From contig NZ_CP058909.1 of NCBI RefSeq assembly GCF_013415905.1, forward strand, positions 3,782,001 through 3,846,000: DNA of 64,000 nt, given 5' to 3'. Shown here piece after piece: positions 51,426 to 60,820 of the stretch. Within the stretch, counting starts at the first letter, position 1; each line of letters opens with the position of its first letter. This DNA is from Halosimplex pelagicum. GTDB lineage: Archaea; Halobacteriota; Halobacteria; Halobacteriales; Haloarculaceae. A program made the position numbers and the translations under genes. A model generated the notes under the pieces. It was not told where the DNA came from. It searched no databases and saw only the letters and a list, made by a program, of their open reading frames with translations.

Positions 51426-53552
51426 TTACTGCGGCGGCTCGAAGTCGGTGTCCGTGCTGGCCTGTGCGATGCCGCCGAGCACGAGCACGTCCTCGATACC
51501 GAACGAGCGCTCGTAGTCGAACGCTCGGGCCGACGGGTCCGGCCAGTCGAAGTCGCGCACGTCGCCGTACGAGCCCATCAGGTACTGATGGAACGCGAAG
51601 TGCGGGACGTAGAAGTTGTAGTACTTCGCGCAGGTCCGGTAGAGCTCCTGCTGAGCTTCCTCGGAGTTACCGGGCTGGCGGATCGCGTTGACGGTCTCGA
51701 CGAGGTTGACCTCGCTCGCGTTGTCCAGGTCCGGCGACTTGCCGGCCTCGTCGGGGGCCTCGAAGGCGCCCGGTTCGTCGGGCACCTGCTGGACGATCGG
51801 CTTGCCCTGCGTGTCCACCTCGTCCTCGGGGTCGGCGTTGTACGGGTCGCCGGTCGGGCTGCCGCCGACCAGGCCCAGGTCCCACCACGCGCCGCGGTCG
51901 TGGTAGTACTGGAAGACGTACGGGTCGCCGTGCCAGAACATCGTGGAGTCGTAGTTGAGCCCTTCGCTGGGGTTGATCGAGGTCGACCAACTGTTCCAGC
52001 CCATCGTGGTGAAGTTCACGCCGAAGCCCCAGTTCGCGAGGTTCGCGCGGATGGTCTGGGCGCCCTGGACGTTGGCCGGGCTGCCCGAGCGCGAGGAGAG
52101 GTCGATCGAAGCCTGGTTGCCGTTGGGGTCGACCCACTGGCCGCCCTGCTTGCTGTAGCCCGCCCGCCGCATGTACTCGTTGGCGTTCTCCTTGTTGGAG
52201 GCCCGGGAGTAGAGGTGCAGCTGGTCGAGGAAGTCCTCCGAGAACGTGCTCTCGGACTGGGCGTCCAGCAGGAACGTGTCGTGCTGGGTGACCTGGGAGG
52301 CGTCCTCGCCCCACCCGTTCGCGGAGACGGCGTTCCAGTCGATGGCCTCGATGAGCGCGCGGCGCACCCAGAGGTTCTGGAGGTGCTCGTTCTGCCAGTT
52401 GAGCTGCCAGACGTCGCCGCCCGTGGCGCGCAGCCAGCGGGTGAACTCCTGGACGTGGTCCGGCAGCGTCTCGCGGGTGGTCGCCCCGCTGTCGGTGACG
52501 GCGCCGGAGTCGACGTCGAGCACGCCCTCGTTGATGAGCGTCTGGCGCCGGTCGCCCTCCGCCCAGTACAGCGCGAGCCGCTCGACGTTCGTGTTCTCGG
52601 CGTTGGGGTGGTCCTCGTTGAGCCGGAGGATCACTCGCTCGGAGCCCACGTCGTCCATCGACTTCAGCATGTAAGGGCCGGACCCGGCGAGCATCTCGTC
52701 GGTGCCGCCGCTCTCGGCCATGCGGTCGAGGCTGATCCGGTCGCTGACGAGTTCGTCGGTGATCGAGCTGACCTCGTCGCCGTTCGCCGCGTCACGGAAC
52801 TGCTCCCGATACGGCGTGGTGAAGTCGGGGTGGATCGGCGGGTTGCCGTCGACCGGCCCGGCGTTCGAGCGCAGCACGACCCGGGCAGTCGGGTCCGGGT
52901 CCTGTTCGGGGACCGACCCCTTGTTCTGCCACTGGTGGTGGGTCCACTGGTCCTCGGCGCGCTGGTTGAACGTCGCGCCCTCGGTGAACTTGTTGCCTTC
53001 CTGGAAGAAGTTGACGTGGTTGTGCGCCTCGCGGGCGTCCGCGTCGAACGGGTCGCCGTTCCAGTAGCGGGCGCGGTCGTCGTGGTGGTCGTACCAGTCG
53101 TACGGCGGTTCGACCTCGAAGCCCGAGATCCACGTCATGATCTCGATCTCTTCCTGGTCGGGCTTGTGCGGGGTCGGCACCGTCGTCCCGCTGTAGGACG
53201 TGTTCGTCGTGTGGACGTTCCGGAGCCCGTGGAGGTCCGACATCCACAGGTCCCCGGCGGTGTTGTCCTGGGGCGTCCACGGGTTCCAGTTGAACACGTC
53301 CGGCGAGTTCGCCACCGCGTAGTTGATCTGGCGAGTCACCGGCTCCTCGGCGGTCGCGGTGCTGCTGTCGGTCCCACCGTCGTCACCGTCGCCGCTGGGT
53401 GTCGGCGTCGGAGTGCTCCCCGAACCCGGCGTGTCCGTGGAACCACCGTCACTCCCACAACCGGCCATGCCCGCGGCTCCCATTCCAGCCAGTATCTGCG
53501 CGTACTGGCGTCGCGATAACTCCTTGTCACGGATGCTGTCAGGCTTCCGCAT
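51426..53552 (-). CDS. Family-5 extracellular solute-binding lipoprotein, probable oligosaccharide receptor
   Basis: 708 residues. The start at 53552 is set by a TATA box 22-30 bases ahead and by the signal: LSRRQYAQILAGMGAAGMAGC has the twin arginines and lipobox, Cys near residue 32. A Ser/Thr/Asp linker precedes the SBP_bac_5 domain, with RWLRATGGDVWQLNWQNEHL and LWVRRALIEAIDWNAVSANGWGE, and the C-terminal CAKYYNFYVPHFAFHQYLM rich in aromatic residues, fitting a sugar-binding pocket. It lies between the GH3/GH10 genes and the Dpp-type operon on the same strand and is the best candidate receptor for that transporter. Family-5 proteins that bind xylo- or cello-oligosaccharides are known in thermophiles and Archaea. 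Ligand inferred from context. Confidence 0.9.
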   Translation of the reverse strand: MRKPDSIRDKELSRRQYAQILAGMGAAGMAGCGSDGGSTDTPGSGSTPTPTPSGDGDDGGTDSSTATAEEPVTRQINYAVANSPDVFNWNPWTPQDNTAGDLWMSDLHGLRNVHTTNTSYSGTTVPTPHKPDQEEIEIMTWISGFEVEPPYDWYDHHDDRARYWNGDPFDADAREAHNHVNFFQEGNKFTEGATFNQRAEDQWTHHQWQNKGSVPEQDPDPTARVVLRSNAGPVDGNPPIHPDFTTPYREQFRDAANGDEVSSITDELVSDRISLDRMAESGGTDEMLAGSGPYMLKSMDDVGSERVILRLNEDHPNAENTNVERLALYWAEGDRRQTLINEGVLDVDSGAVTDSGATTRETLPDHVQEFTRWLRATGGDVWQLNWQNEHLQNLWVRRALIEAIDWNAVSANGWGEDASQVTQHDTFLLDAQSESTFSEDFLDQLHLYSRASNKENANEYMRRAGYSKQGGQWVDPNGNQASIDLSSRSGSPANVQGAQTIRANLANWGFGVNFTTMGWNSWSTSINPSEGLNYDSTMFWHGDPYVFQYYHDRGAWWDLGLVGGSPTGDPYNADPEDEVDTQGKPIVQQVPDEPGAFEAPDEAGKSPDLDNASEVNLVETVNAIRQPGNSEEAQQELYRTCAKYYNFYVPHFAFHQYLMGSYGDVRDFDWPDPSARAFDYERSFGIEDVLVLGGIAQASTDTDFEPPQ

Positions 53553-53573
53553 ACCTCTACGTTCTGCCAGCTC

Positions 53574-53582
53574 TATATAAAA
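53574..53582 (-). promoter_or_regulatory. TATA element of the binding-protein gene
   Basis: Minus strand TTTTATATA, 22-30 bases ahead of the start at 53552; a strong consensus-like box, suggesting high expression. Confidence 0.6.
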
Positions 53583-53690
53583 CTTCCTGATTATTTCATA
53601 CTGAGTCAGCGACGTATCTGACTGGCGGGCGCGACGCGTCCGCACCCGCAAGCGCAACCTTCAAATGGGTGTGTGAAACAGTCTATCGCA

Positions 53691-54068
53691 ATGAGGCAGG
53701 AACTCGAACGAGCCGGGCAGGAAGCGGACGGCGTCCGGGCGTACGCGCTGGCGCTGTACTACTTCATGGTCGGGAACATCTCGCTGATGACGATCGTGAT
53801 GGGCGGGGTCTGTATCGCTCTCGGAGCCACCTTCGTCAACGGGACTCCCGCGATCGTCATCGGCGGCGACGCGGGCCCGATCTCGCTGATGAACGGGATC
53901 CCCGAGCAGTACCAGGCGTTCGGACAGGTCTCCGGGATCGTCCTCGCGCACAAGATCTTCGCCGCGATGCTGGGTATCTTCGGCGTGACCCTCATGGTCC
54001 TCGGCGCGACGGCCTACGGGTTCCTGCTCGCGAACAAACTGTACGCCCGCGCGACGACGTCGGCCTGA
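53691..54068 (+). CDS. Small membrane protein, function unknown
   Basis: 125 residues. After a polar 18-residue start there are two long hydrophobic regions: about 20-48 (LALYYFMVGNISLMTIVMGGVCIALGATF) and about 78-115 (GIVLAHKIFAAMLGIFGVTLMVLGATAYGFLLANKLYA), with a short extracytoplasmic loop between containing GGDAGPISLMNGIPEQYQAF. No known motif. The start at 53691 is favoured by an AT-rich CCTTCAAATG about 28-37 bases upstream; an in-frame ATG six codons earlier is possible. Divergent from the binding-protein gene and convergent with another small membrane-protein gene. Haloarchaeal composition and codon bias make it a real gene. Confidence 0.65.
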   Translation: MRQELERAGQEADGVRAYALALYYFMVGNISLMTIVMGGVCIALGATFVNGTPAIVIGGDAGPISLMNGIPEQYQAFGQVSGIVLAHKIFAAMLGIFGVTLMVLGATAYGFLLANKLYARATTSA

Positions 54069-54149
54069 CTGCGCCCACCACCTTCTTCCGACGCTCTCAC
54101 GACCCCCAGCGGCCGGGCTCGTCGGCTACCGTGGCCGACGACCGACCGT

Positions 54150-54398
54150 TCAGACCGCGCGCTGTCGACAGAACCAGAGCGCGCTCCCGCTGAGGAGGAC
54201 GAACGCGCCGCTCCCGACGACGTTCAGCACCGACACGACGAACAGCGACGAGTCCGTGTCGGTGACGACCAGATACGGGAGCTGGATGAGCAGAAAGACG
54301 AGCGCGATCGTGAACACGCCGAGGATCTTCCGGTTTTGCTCGCACAGCGCCTCGGCGGCGGCCTCCCGACCCGTCTGCTCCTCGTCCTGTTCGCTCAC
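54150..54398 (-). CDS. Small membrane protein, two TM segments, function unknown
   Basis: 82 residues, starting at GTG (54398). An acidic start (SEQDEEQTGREAAAEALCEQ) is followed by TM1 about 25-43 (ILGVFTIALVFLLIQLPYL) and TM2 about 54-76 (VVSVLNVVGSGAFVLLSGSALWF), ending in Arg. Not recognised. It lies between the GH3 glycosidase gene and the binding-protein gene but separated from both, and converges with the 125-residue membrane-protein gene. Composition is typical of the organism. Confidence 0.55.
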   Translation of the reverse strand: MSEQDEEQTGREAAAEALCEQNRKILGVFTIALVFLLIQLPYLVVTDTDSSLFVVSVLNVVGSGAFVLLSGSALWFCRQRAV

Positions 54399-54715
54399 GA
54401 CCGGACCCCTCCGTCGACGACCGACGCCCAGACCATGCTCCCCCGTTGTCGGGGGCTCCCGAAAAGGATTACCACACCGGCGAAGGCACCGATTCGTGCT
54501 ACGCCCGGGCCGGTCCCCTCGCCGAGACCCCGTCGGCCGCCCGCTCCCACGGGTAGACCCCTGGTATCACCCACGAGAACATGGGACGTGATCCGGTCGC
54601 GAACCGACGGTCGTCTCTGTTGTTTTCTACGCGCGTGCGTGTCGAAAGCCGGCGCCGCGCGAACGGGAGCGCTGTATCACGTACGATACTGACAGAAGCC
54701 GGGGAGCCGCGACGG
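54399..54715. other. Intergenic stretch without genes
   Basis: About 317 bases between the small membrane-protein gene and the GH3 stop. A short stem CCCCC-GTTGTC-GGGGG at 54440-54455 is the only structure seen. No frame looks coding. Confidence 0.45.
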
Positions 54716-57076
54716 TCAGGCCTGGTCGAGGCTCGTCTCGGTGAAGTAGCGGCGGCTCGTCCGCGGGACCTGTTTCGTGTCGGTCACGGACAGGCGGGCG
54801 GACTCGGCGATCTCCTCGGAGGAGTGGCCGACGCGGAGTTCGTAGTCGCCCGCCTCGACGGCGAGGTTCGCGTTGCGGTCGTGGTAGGCGAGCTGGCTCG
54901 CGGCCAGGTCGAAGGTGATCTCGGTCGACTCGCCGGCGTCGAGCTCGACGCGGCGGAAGCCGACCAGTTCCTGGACCGGCCGTGCCAGGTCGGGGTTCTC
55001 GGCGGAGACGTACAGCTGGACCACGTCGCTGCCGGCGCGGTCGGCCGTGTTCTCGACGGTGACGCTCGCGGAGAAGGTCCCGGACGGGTCCACGTCGACG
55101 TCGGACAGGTCCAGATCCGAGTACTCGAACTCGGCGTAGCTCAGCCCGTGGCCGAACGGGTACACCGGCTGGGCGTCGTCGTAGACGTAATCCTCGCTGT
55201 AGGTGTTGGGCTTGCGGCTGTAGTGGACCGGCAGCTGCCCGACGGACTTGGGCATCGAGACCGGGAGGTGGCCGCCCGAGTCGTGGCCCTCGAAGACCAC
55301 GTCGACGATGGCGTTGCCGGCCTCCTCGCCGGGGAGCCACGCCTGGACGACCGCGTCGGCGCCCGCGTCGATGTCGGGGATCGCGTGGGGCTTGCCGCTG
55401 ACGAGGACGATCACGACCGGCGTGTCGGTCCCCTCGACTTCCGCGACGAGCTGCTCCTGGACGCCGGGCAGGCCCAGGTCGGTCACGTCACAGCCCTCGC
55501 CGCTGGTCGGCACCATCGGCTGCTCGGCTTTCACGCCGTCGGCGTCGGAGAAGTCGACGGCCGAGCGGGCGCCGACGAACGCCAGCGCCACGTCGGCGTC
55601 CTCGGCGGCCTCGACGGCGCGGCCGATCTTGTCGGTGGAGTTGCCGGTGGCCGTGCAACCCTGGGCGTAGCTCACGTCGGCGTCGACGCGGTTCTCGATG
55701 GCGGCCAGCGGCGTGTCGGCCTCGAACTCGTACTCTTCCTCGGGGTAGTGGGCGGCGTAGGCGTAGTCGCCGAGCATCCCCTTCTTGTCGTCGGCCTTCG
55801 GGCCGACCACGGCGACGGAGTCGGCGTCGTCGAGCGGCAGCAGGTCGCTCTCGTTCTTGCAGACGACCAGCGAGTCGCGGGCGGCCTCGCGGGCCAGGCC
55901 GACGGCGGCCTCGTCCTCGTAGGGGTCCGTCGCGGCGTCGACGTCGACGGTCGGGTCGTCGAACAGCCCCTTCTCGAACTTCGCGCGCAGGACCCGGCGG
56001 ACCGACTCGTCGAGGCTCTCCTCGGCCAGGTCGCCGTCGCGGACGGCCTCGGCGAGGTACTCGTAGCAGTCCGTGTTGGGAAGCTCCACGTCGATGCCGG
56101 CCTCGACGGCCGAGACGGCGGCCTCCTGCTGGGTCGCCGCGACGCCGTGTTCCTCCTTGAGGAAGTCGACGCTGAAGTAGTCGGAGACGACGTGGCCGTC
56201 GAAGCCCCACTCGCCCCGAAGCACGTCGGTCAGCAGCCACTCGTCTTTCGCGCAGGGCACGCCGTCGATGTCGTGGTAGGCGTTCATCACGGCCTCGGCG
56301 TCGCCCTCCTGGATCGCGGCCTCGAACGGGAACATGTGAACCTCGCGGAGGGTGCGCTCGCTCACGTCGACCGACGAGCGGTTCTTCCCGCCGGCGCCGA
56401 CGCCGTGGCCGACGAAGTGTTTCAGGGTGGCGGAGATGCCGTCGGCGGGCGAGTCGCCCTGCAGCCCGGAGACGTAGGCGGTCGCCATCTTGGCGACGAG
56501 GTACGGGTCCTCGCCGTAGGTCTCCTCGACGCGACCCCAGCGCAGGTCCCGGGCCACGTCCAGTACCGGTGAGAGCGCGTGTGCGGTGCCGATGGCTTCG
56601 AGCTGGTCGCCGATGGTGTCGGTGACGGCCTGCATCAGGTCCGGGTCCCACGTGCTGGCCATCCCGATGCCCTGCGGGAAGGTGGTGCCCTCGGGGCCCA
56701 TGTAGCCGCTGAGACACTCCTCGTGGGGGATCGCCGGGATGCCGAGCCGGGTCTCCTCGGTGAGGTACTCCTGGATCTCGTTGGTGACCGCGGCGGCCTG
56801 CGCCGGCGGGAGGCTCCCCTCGCCGCCGATACGAGTGAGGTGGCCGATCCCCTCGGCGAGCAGTTCCGCCGCGACCTCGCGGTTGAGTTCACCGTCCTCG
56901 ACGAGCTCCCGGTCCGCCTCGACCTCGCCGGCGTTGTCCGCGACGCCCCGGCTCGGACTCACGGAGCCGAGCTGGGCGGCCTTCTCTTCGACCGTCATTC
57001 TGGAGAGCAGGTCCTCGATACGCCGCGATGTCGGTACCGCCGGGTCACGGTAGGCTGCGTCGGAGTCGGCTGTCAT
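54716..57076 (-). CDS. GH3-family glycoside hydrolase (probable beta-xylosidase/beta-glucosidase)
   Basis: 786 residues, full GH3 with the N-terminal barrel (ISATLKHFVGHGVGAGGKNRS, with the KHF and GHG substrate-binding pairs), the catalytic nucleophile Asp299 in HVVSDYFSVDF, the second domain (VAVVGPKADDKKGMLGDY) and a C-terminal fibronectin-III-like domain (VDPSGTFSASVTVENTADRAGSDVVQLYV). No signal peptide is seen: the protein starts MTADSDAAYRDPAVPTSRRIEDLLSRMTVEEKA, so it acts in the cytoplasm on imported oligosaccharides. With three GH10 genes beside it, xylo-oligosaccharides are the likely substrate, giving xylose. Beta-glucosidase activity cannot be ruled out. The start is supported by a TATA box at 57101-57110. 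Confidence 0.92.
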   Translation of the reverse strand: MTADSDAAYRDPAVPTSRRIEDLLSRMTVEEKAAQLGSVSPSRGVADNAGEVEADRELVEDGELNREVAAELLAEGIGHLTRIGGEGSLPPAQAAAVTNEIQEYLTEETRLGIPAIPHEECLSGYMGPEGTTFPQGIGMASTWDPDLMQAVTDTIGDQLEAIGTAHALSPVLDVARDLRWGRVEETYGEDPYLVAKMATAYVSGLQGDSPADGISATLKHFVGHGVGAGGKNRSSVDVSERTLREVHMFPFEAAIQEGDAEAVMNAYHDIDGVPCAKDEWLLTDVLRGEWGFDGHVVSDYFSVDFLKEEHGVAATQQEAAVSAVEAGIDVELPNTDCYEYLAEAVRDGDLAEESLDESVRRVLRAKFEKGLFDDPTVDVDAATDPYEDEAAVGLAREAARDSLVVCKNESDLLPLDDADSVAVVGPKADDKKGMLGDYAYAAHYPEEEYEFEADTPLAAIENRVDADVSYAQGCTATGNSTDKIGRAVEAAEDADVALAFVGARSAVDFSDADGVKAEQPMVPTSGEGCDVTDLGLPGVQEQLVAEVEGTDTPVVIVLVSGKPHAIPDIDAGADAVVQAWLPGEEAGNAIVDVVFEGHDSGGHLPVSMPKSVGQLPVHYSRKPNTYSEDYVYDDAQPVYPFGHGLSYAEFEYSDLDLSDVDVDPSGTFSASVTVENTADRAGSDVVQLYVSAENPDLARPVQELVGFRRVELDAGESTEITFDLAASQLAYHDRNANLAVEAGDYELRVGHSSEEIAESARLSVTDTKQVPRTSRRYFTETSLDQA

Positions 57077-57100
57077 TACGCCTGTTCGGTGGTGGACGCG

Positions 57101-57110
57101 GATATTAATG
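57101..57110 (-). promoter_or_regulatory. TATA element of the GH3 gene
   Basis: Minus strand CATTAATATC, 25-34 bases upstream of the start at 57076; leaderless spacing. Confidence 0.5.
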
Positions 57111-57279
57111 GTTCCGACGACAGTCTCGAACGCGGTGCCCGGCGGCGGGTCGACGGGCGGACCGACGGGTGCGAAAGCAGCGAAAGAGAGTCCGAACGCG
57201 GCGGGACGCGAACCGCGACCCCCGCGGAGAGAATCGGCGGGGAACTAGGTCTGACAGTAGTCGACGGGCGAACGCCCCG

Positions 57280-60200
57280 TCAGGCGTCGTCCTCGTCGTC
57301 GGCGAAGTGCTTCGCGAGACTCGCGAAGCCGCCGAGAGTCGCGACCGTCGAGACGATGCCCAGCCCGGGGCCGCTGCCGGAGGTCGTCCCCGCCGCGGCG
57401 TCGTCCTCGCCAGTCGTCGCCGTCGCCGTCGGACTCGACGCCGAGCCGTCCGGCGAATCCGTGGCCGTCGCGGTCGACGTGGCCGTGGGCGAGCCCGCGG
57501 TCGTCGCGGTCTCCGTCGGACCGCCGGAGTCCTCGTCGCTCTCGCCCTCGTCGTCGCCCGTATCGGCGTCCTCGCCGTCGAGCGAGACCTCGACGGTGGC
57601 CCCGCCGTCCGAGAGCGTCGCCGTCGCGGAAGCGGACGCGTCCTCGTAGCTCACGTCGACGGCGTACTCGCCTCTGAAGCCCTGAACCGTGACGGCACCG
57701 GAGGCGTCGGTGGTGCCCGACTCCTCGGTCCACCACTGGTCGAAGACGAGGTCGCGGTACCGGTCGAGGGCCGGCTTCTCCTCCCAGCCCGCCGCGTAGA
57801 ACGGCGCGTCGTCGCGCCAGTGCAGCGTGTCGATCAGCCCCCAGACGACGAACTGCTCGACCGAGGGGTGGCTGAAGACCGTCTTCAGGAACTGGTAGAA
57901 GAAGTCGGCTTTCTCCGACTCGGGCCAGTTCTCGTCGGACATGTCGAACTCCGTGATCCGCAGACCGACGTCGTCGCCCGCCGCCTCGGCGTAGCTGTCG
58001 AGCGCCGACATCGTCTGTGAGGGCAGCAGCGACGAGCTCTCGCTGAAGTGGCTCTGCAGGCCGACGAAGTCCAGTCCCGCTTCGGTGCCCTGGACCGTCT
58101 CGATCTGGGTCGTGTAACGGTCTCTGCGTCCGCTGTAGGGCCCTTCGATGGTGTTGTAGTCGTTGATGCCCAGCGGCTGACCGTCGGGGCCGGCCTCCCG
58201 GGCGGTCGCGAACCACTCGCCGAGGATCGGGGCCTCCTCCGGGGTGACGTCGGCGCCGTGGATCGACCGGACGAAGCCGGGCTCGGGGATGAGCTCGTTG
58301 ACGACCTCCCACTCGTCGACGCGGTCGCCGTAGTAGTCGAGGATGTCGGCGACGTGGGCGAGCGTCTCCTCGCGGACGTACTCCGAGTCGGCCTCGCTGG
58401 GGGTGGCCGCGTCGGCGTCGCTGTCCCAGGCCATCGCCTCGACCACGTCGTCGGGGACGGCGGCCGAGTCGACGCTGGCCCACAGGGCGACGTGGCCCCG
58501 GATGTACCAGTCCTGGGCCTCCATCCACTCGACGGCCGCGTCGGCGGTGTCCTGCCCGTTCTCCCAGAAGTCCCACTTGTGGTAGTTCTCGAGAACGCCC
58601 GCGTTGAACAGTTCCTTGCGGTTCTCGCGGTAGGGGTCGCCCTCCTCCGTGCTCTCTATCTGGGGGGCGCTGGTCATGGCCCCGAACTTGAACTCGTGTT
58701 CCTGCTGGGAGACCGACACCTCGGCGCCCTCGACCGGGTCGCCGTTCCCGTCGACGACGTCGACCGTCATCTCGGCCGTGCGGTGTTCCTGAATACGCTG
58801 GTCGGCCTCTTCTTCCCAGCCGTCGGCAGGCGACTGCTCCCACTCGGGCAGCGCATCGGTCGAGTTGTTCCCCTCGAAGTTGACGAGCGCGAGGCCGCCG
58901 ATGTCGACGGTCTGGGGCTGCGCGCCGACCCAGATCTCCGTCCACCAGTTGCCCGGGTTGGAGTCCTCTCCCCACTCGATCGGGAAGAAGAAGCGCTGCC
59001 ACTCCGAGGTAACCGGCGGGTTCGGCTTCGAGACGTAGTTGGCGTAGTTACTGCCGTCCCCGTCGTTTTCGCTGGCCTTGTACGTGATCTGCGCATTCTC
59101 CTCGTCGGGCGTCCGGAAGTACGCCACACCCAGCAACACGTCGCCTTCCGAGACTGCTTCGTCCTGTTCGATGCCTTTGAAATTGACGCTGTAGGCGTTG
59201 GTTCCCGCCTCGGACACGTCGATGCGGGTCGCCTCCGAGAACGGCACCTCGTCGCCGATGTCCAGGGCGGAGCGTTCGCCCTTGTCGGCTTCGCTCCCGA
59301 CGAGCTCGAAGGTGTCGAACGCGTCCGCTTCGTTGTTCGCGTAGACGAACCGGCCGGGGTCGAGGTTGCGCTCATCGAGGTAGTCGATCAGCTCCGAGTA
59401 GTACGGGTCGTCGGTCTCGGGCCACTCGCTCGGTCCCTCGTCGCCGGTCGCGACCTCGCTCGCCGCGCCGGCGGGGAGGTCGTCGACCGTCACGTCGGTC
59501 TCGGAGTAATCCAGCAGCGCGAGGCCGCCGATGTCGACGGTCTGTTCGCCGTAGGCGAGCCAGAACTCCGTCCACCAGTTGCCGGCGTCGGCTGCGGCGT
59601 CGAACCGGACGGGGAAGTAGTACCGCTCCCACTCCGAGCCGATCGAGGGGTCGGTGAGCTCCGCCCAGTTGTTGTACCCCGAGCTGGCGTTCTCCTGTGC
59701 GGAGTAGGTGACCTGCGCGTCCCCGTCGGGGCCGCGTAGGTACGCGACGCCCAGGAACACGTCGCCCTGTTCGACGGGCATCTCCCCCACGTCGGCCCGC
59801 AGGTTCGCGTCGTACCCGTTCTCCTGCGTGCCGTTGATCGACACGCGCGACGCCTCGGAGAACGGGACCGAAGCGTCGGTCGGGTCCAGGTCCTCGACGG
59901 TCCCGAAGTCGCCGACACCGAACTCGTAGGCGCTCCACGTGTCGGACTCTTTCTCGCCGTAGACGAACCCGGGCTCGGGGAGGTCGAGCTCGGACAGGTC
60001 GCCGGTCAGGGCGTCGTAGTACGAGTCCGCCGCGGCGGAGGAGTCGGCGACTCCCGAGGGGAGGGCGTCGAACTCGGCGTTGGTCCCGAAGTCCAGCAGC
60101 GCCACCCCGCCGATGTCGACGGTCTGCTCGGTGAAGCCGAACTGCCACTGAATGTAGAGGTCCGACTCCGAGGAGTCGGCCGCCGTGTCCGCGCCGATCT

Positions 60201-60789
60201 CGATCGGGAAGTAGTGCCGTTCCCACTCCGAGCCGATCGTCGGCGACTGGTTGCCGACGGACGCGTTCCCGAACCCGCCGCTGTCGACCGCGAACAGCTC
60301 CGTCTGGGGGCCGTCGGTCGACGACCGCAGGTACGCGACGGCGAGCATCGTGTCCCCGGCGGAAACGTCCCGGGTGAGGTCGCCGCGGACCTGCACCGGG
60401 TAGTTCGCGTCCGGTGCGTCGGTCACGTCGATGCGCCGCGCCTCCGCGAACGGCACGTCGTCGCCGCCGACATCGATCGACTCGACCGTCCCGTACTGGC
60501 CGTCGGAGCCCGCCTGTGCGAACAGCGTGTCCCAGGCGCCCGACTCGGTGTCGGCGAACTCGAAACTCGCCGGCGGCAGCCCGCGGCCGTTCTGCAGGTC
60601 GTCGACGAGCCCGGAGTAGTACGCGTCGCCGCCCGACGCCCACGACTCCGGGGTGTCCGCTCGAACCCCGTCCGCTGTTACGCTGGCGATGCCGCCCGCG
60701 GCGCCCGCCGCTCCGATCGACTGCAGGAACGGTCGGCGTCCCACCCGAACGCGATCGTTCCCGCGATCGCCACTGTCAGAGTCTCGCAT
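57280..60789 (-). CDS. Secreted multidomain GH10 endo-1,4-beta-xylanase with three tandem carbohydrate-binding-like modules
   Basis: 1169 residues. A Tat signal (VGRRPFLQSIGAAGAAGGIAS) is followed by three tandem beta-sandwich modules of about 185 residues (about 50-245, 255-440, 458-640), each ending in QTVDIGGxALL-like sequence; they resemble CBM4_9-type modules of other GH10 enzymes. GH10 starts near 690 (EGAEVSVSQQEHEFKFGAMT), with the acid/base Glu832 in EWEVVNELIPEPG and the nucleophile Glu947 in LRITEFDMSDENW. A small beta domain (GTTDASGAVTVQGFRGEYAVDV) follows, then a Ser/Thr-rich linker of about 80 residues and a C-terminal hydrophobic segment (GPGLGIVSTVATLGGF) with a charged end, probably a membrane anchor. 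It cuts xylan outside the cell. The longest of three GH10 genes in a row. Confidence 0.93.
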   Translation of the reverse strand: MRDSDSGDRGNDRVRVGRRPFLQSIGAAGAAGGIASVTADGVRADTPESWASGGDAYYSGLVDDLQNGRGLPPASFEFADTESGAWDTLFAQAGSDGQYGTVESIDVGGDDVPFAEARRIDVTDAPDANYPVQVRGDLTRDVSAGDTMLAVAYLRSSTDGPQTELFAVDSGGFGNASVGNQSPTIGSEWERHYFPIEIGADTAADSSESDLYIQWQFGFTEQTVDIGGVALLDFGTNAEFDALPSGVADSSAAADSYYDALTGDLSELDLPEPGFVYGEKESDTWSAYEFGVGDFGTVEDLDPTDASVPFSEASRVSINGTQENGYDANLRADVGEMPVEQGDVFLGVAYLRGPDGDAQVTYSAQENASSGYNNWAELTDPSIGSEWERYYFPVRFDAAADAGNWWTEFWLAYGEQTVDIGGLALLDYSETDVTVDDLPAGAASEVATGDEGPSEWPETDDPYYSELIDYLDERNLDPGRFVYANNEADAFDTFELVGSEADKGERSALDIGDEVPFSEATRIDVSEAGTNAYSVNFKGIEQDEAVSEGDVLLGVAYFRTPDEENAQITYKASENDGDGSNYANYVSKPNPPVTSEWQRFFFPIEWGEDSNPGNWWTEIWVGAQPQTVDIGGLALVNFEGNNSTDALPEWEQSPADGWEEEADQRIQEHRTAEMTVDVVDGNGDPVEGAEVSVSQQEHEFKFGAMTSAPQIESTEEGDPYRENRKELFNAGVLENYHKWDFWENGQDTADAAVEWMEAQDWYIRGHVALWASVDSAAVPDDVVEAMAWDSDADAATPSEADSEYVREETLAHVADILDYYGDRVDEWEVVNELIPEPGFVRSIHGADVTPEEAPILGEWFATAREAGPDGQPLGINDYNTIEGPYSGRRDRYTTQIETVQGTEAGLDFVGLQSHFSESSSLLPSQTMSALDSYAEAAGDDVGLRITEFDMSDENWPESEKADFFYQFLKTVFSHPSVEQFVVWGLIDTLHWRDDAPFYAAGWEEKPALDRYRDLVFDQWWTEESGTTDASGAVTVQGFRGEYAVDVSYEDASASATATLSDGGATVEVSLDGEDADTGDDEGESDEDSGGPTETATTAGSPTATSTATATDSPDGSASSPTATATTGEDDAAAGTTSGSGPGLGIVSTVATLGGFASLAKHFADDEDDA

Positions 60790-60820
60790 AGGTGCGACCG
60801 ATACTCAACTATGTACGAAC

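Noticed and set aside
49659..53519. Open frame of nearly 1300 codons on the plus strand
   Set aside because: Runs in the wrong frame through one binding-protein gene and antisense to the other; Arg-rich composition unlike haloarchaeal proteins.
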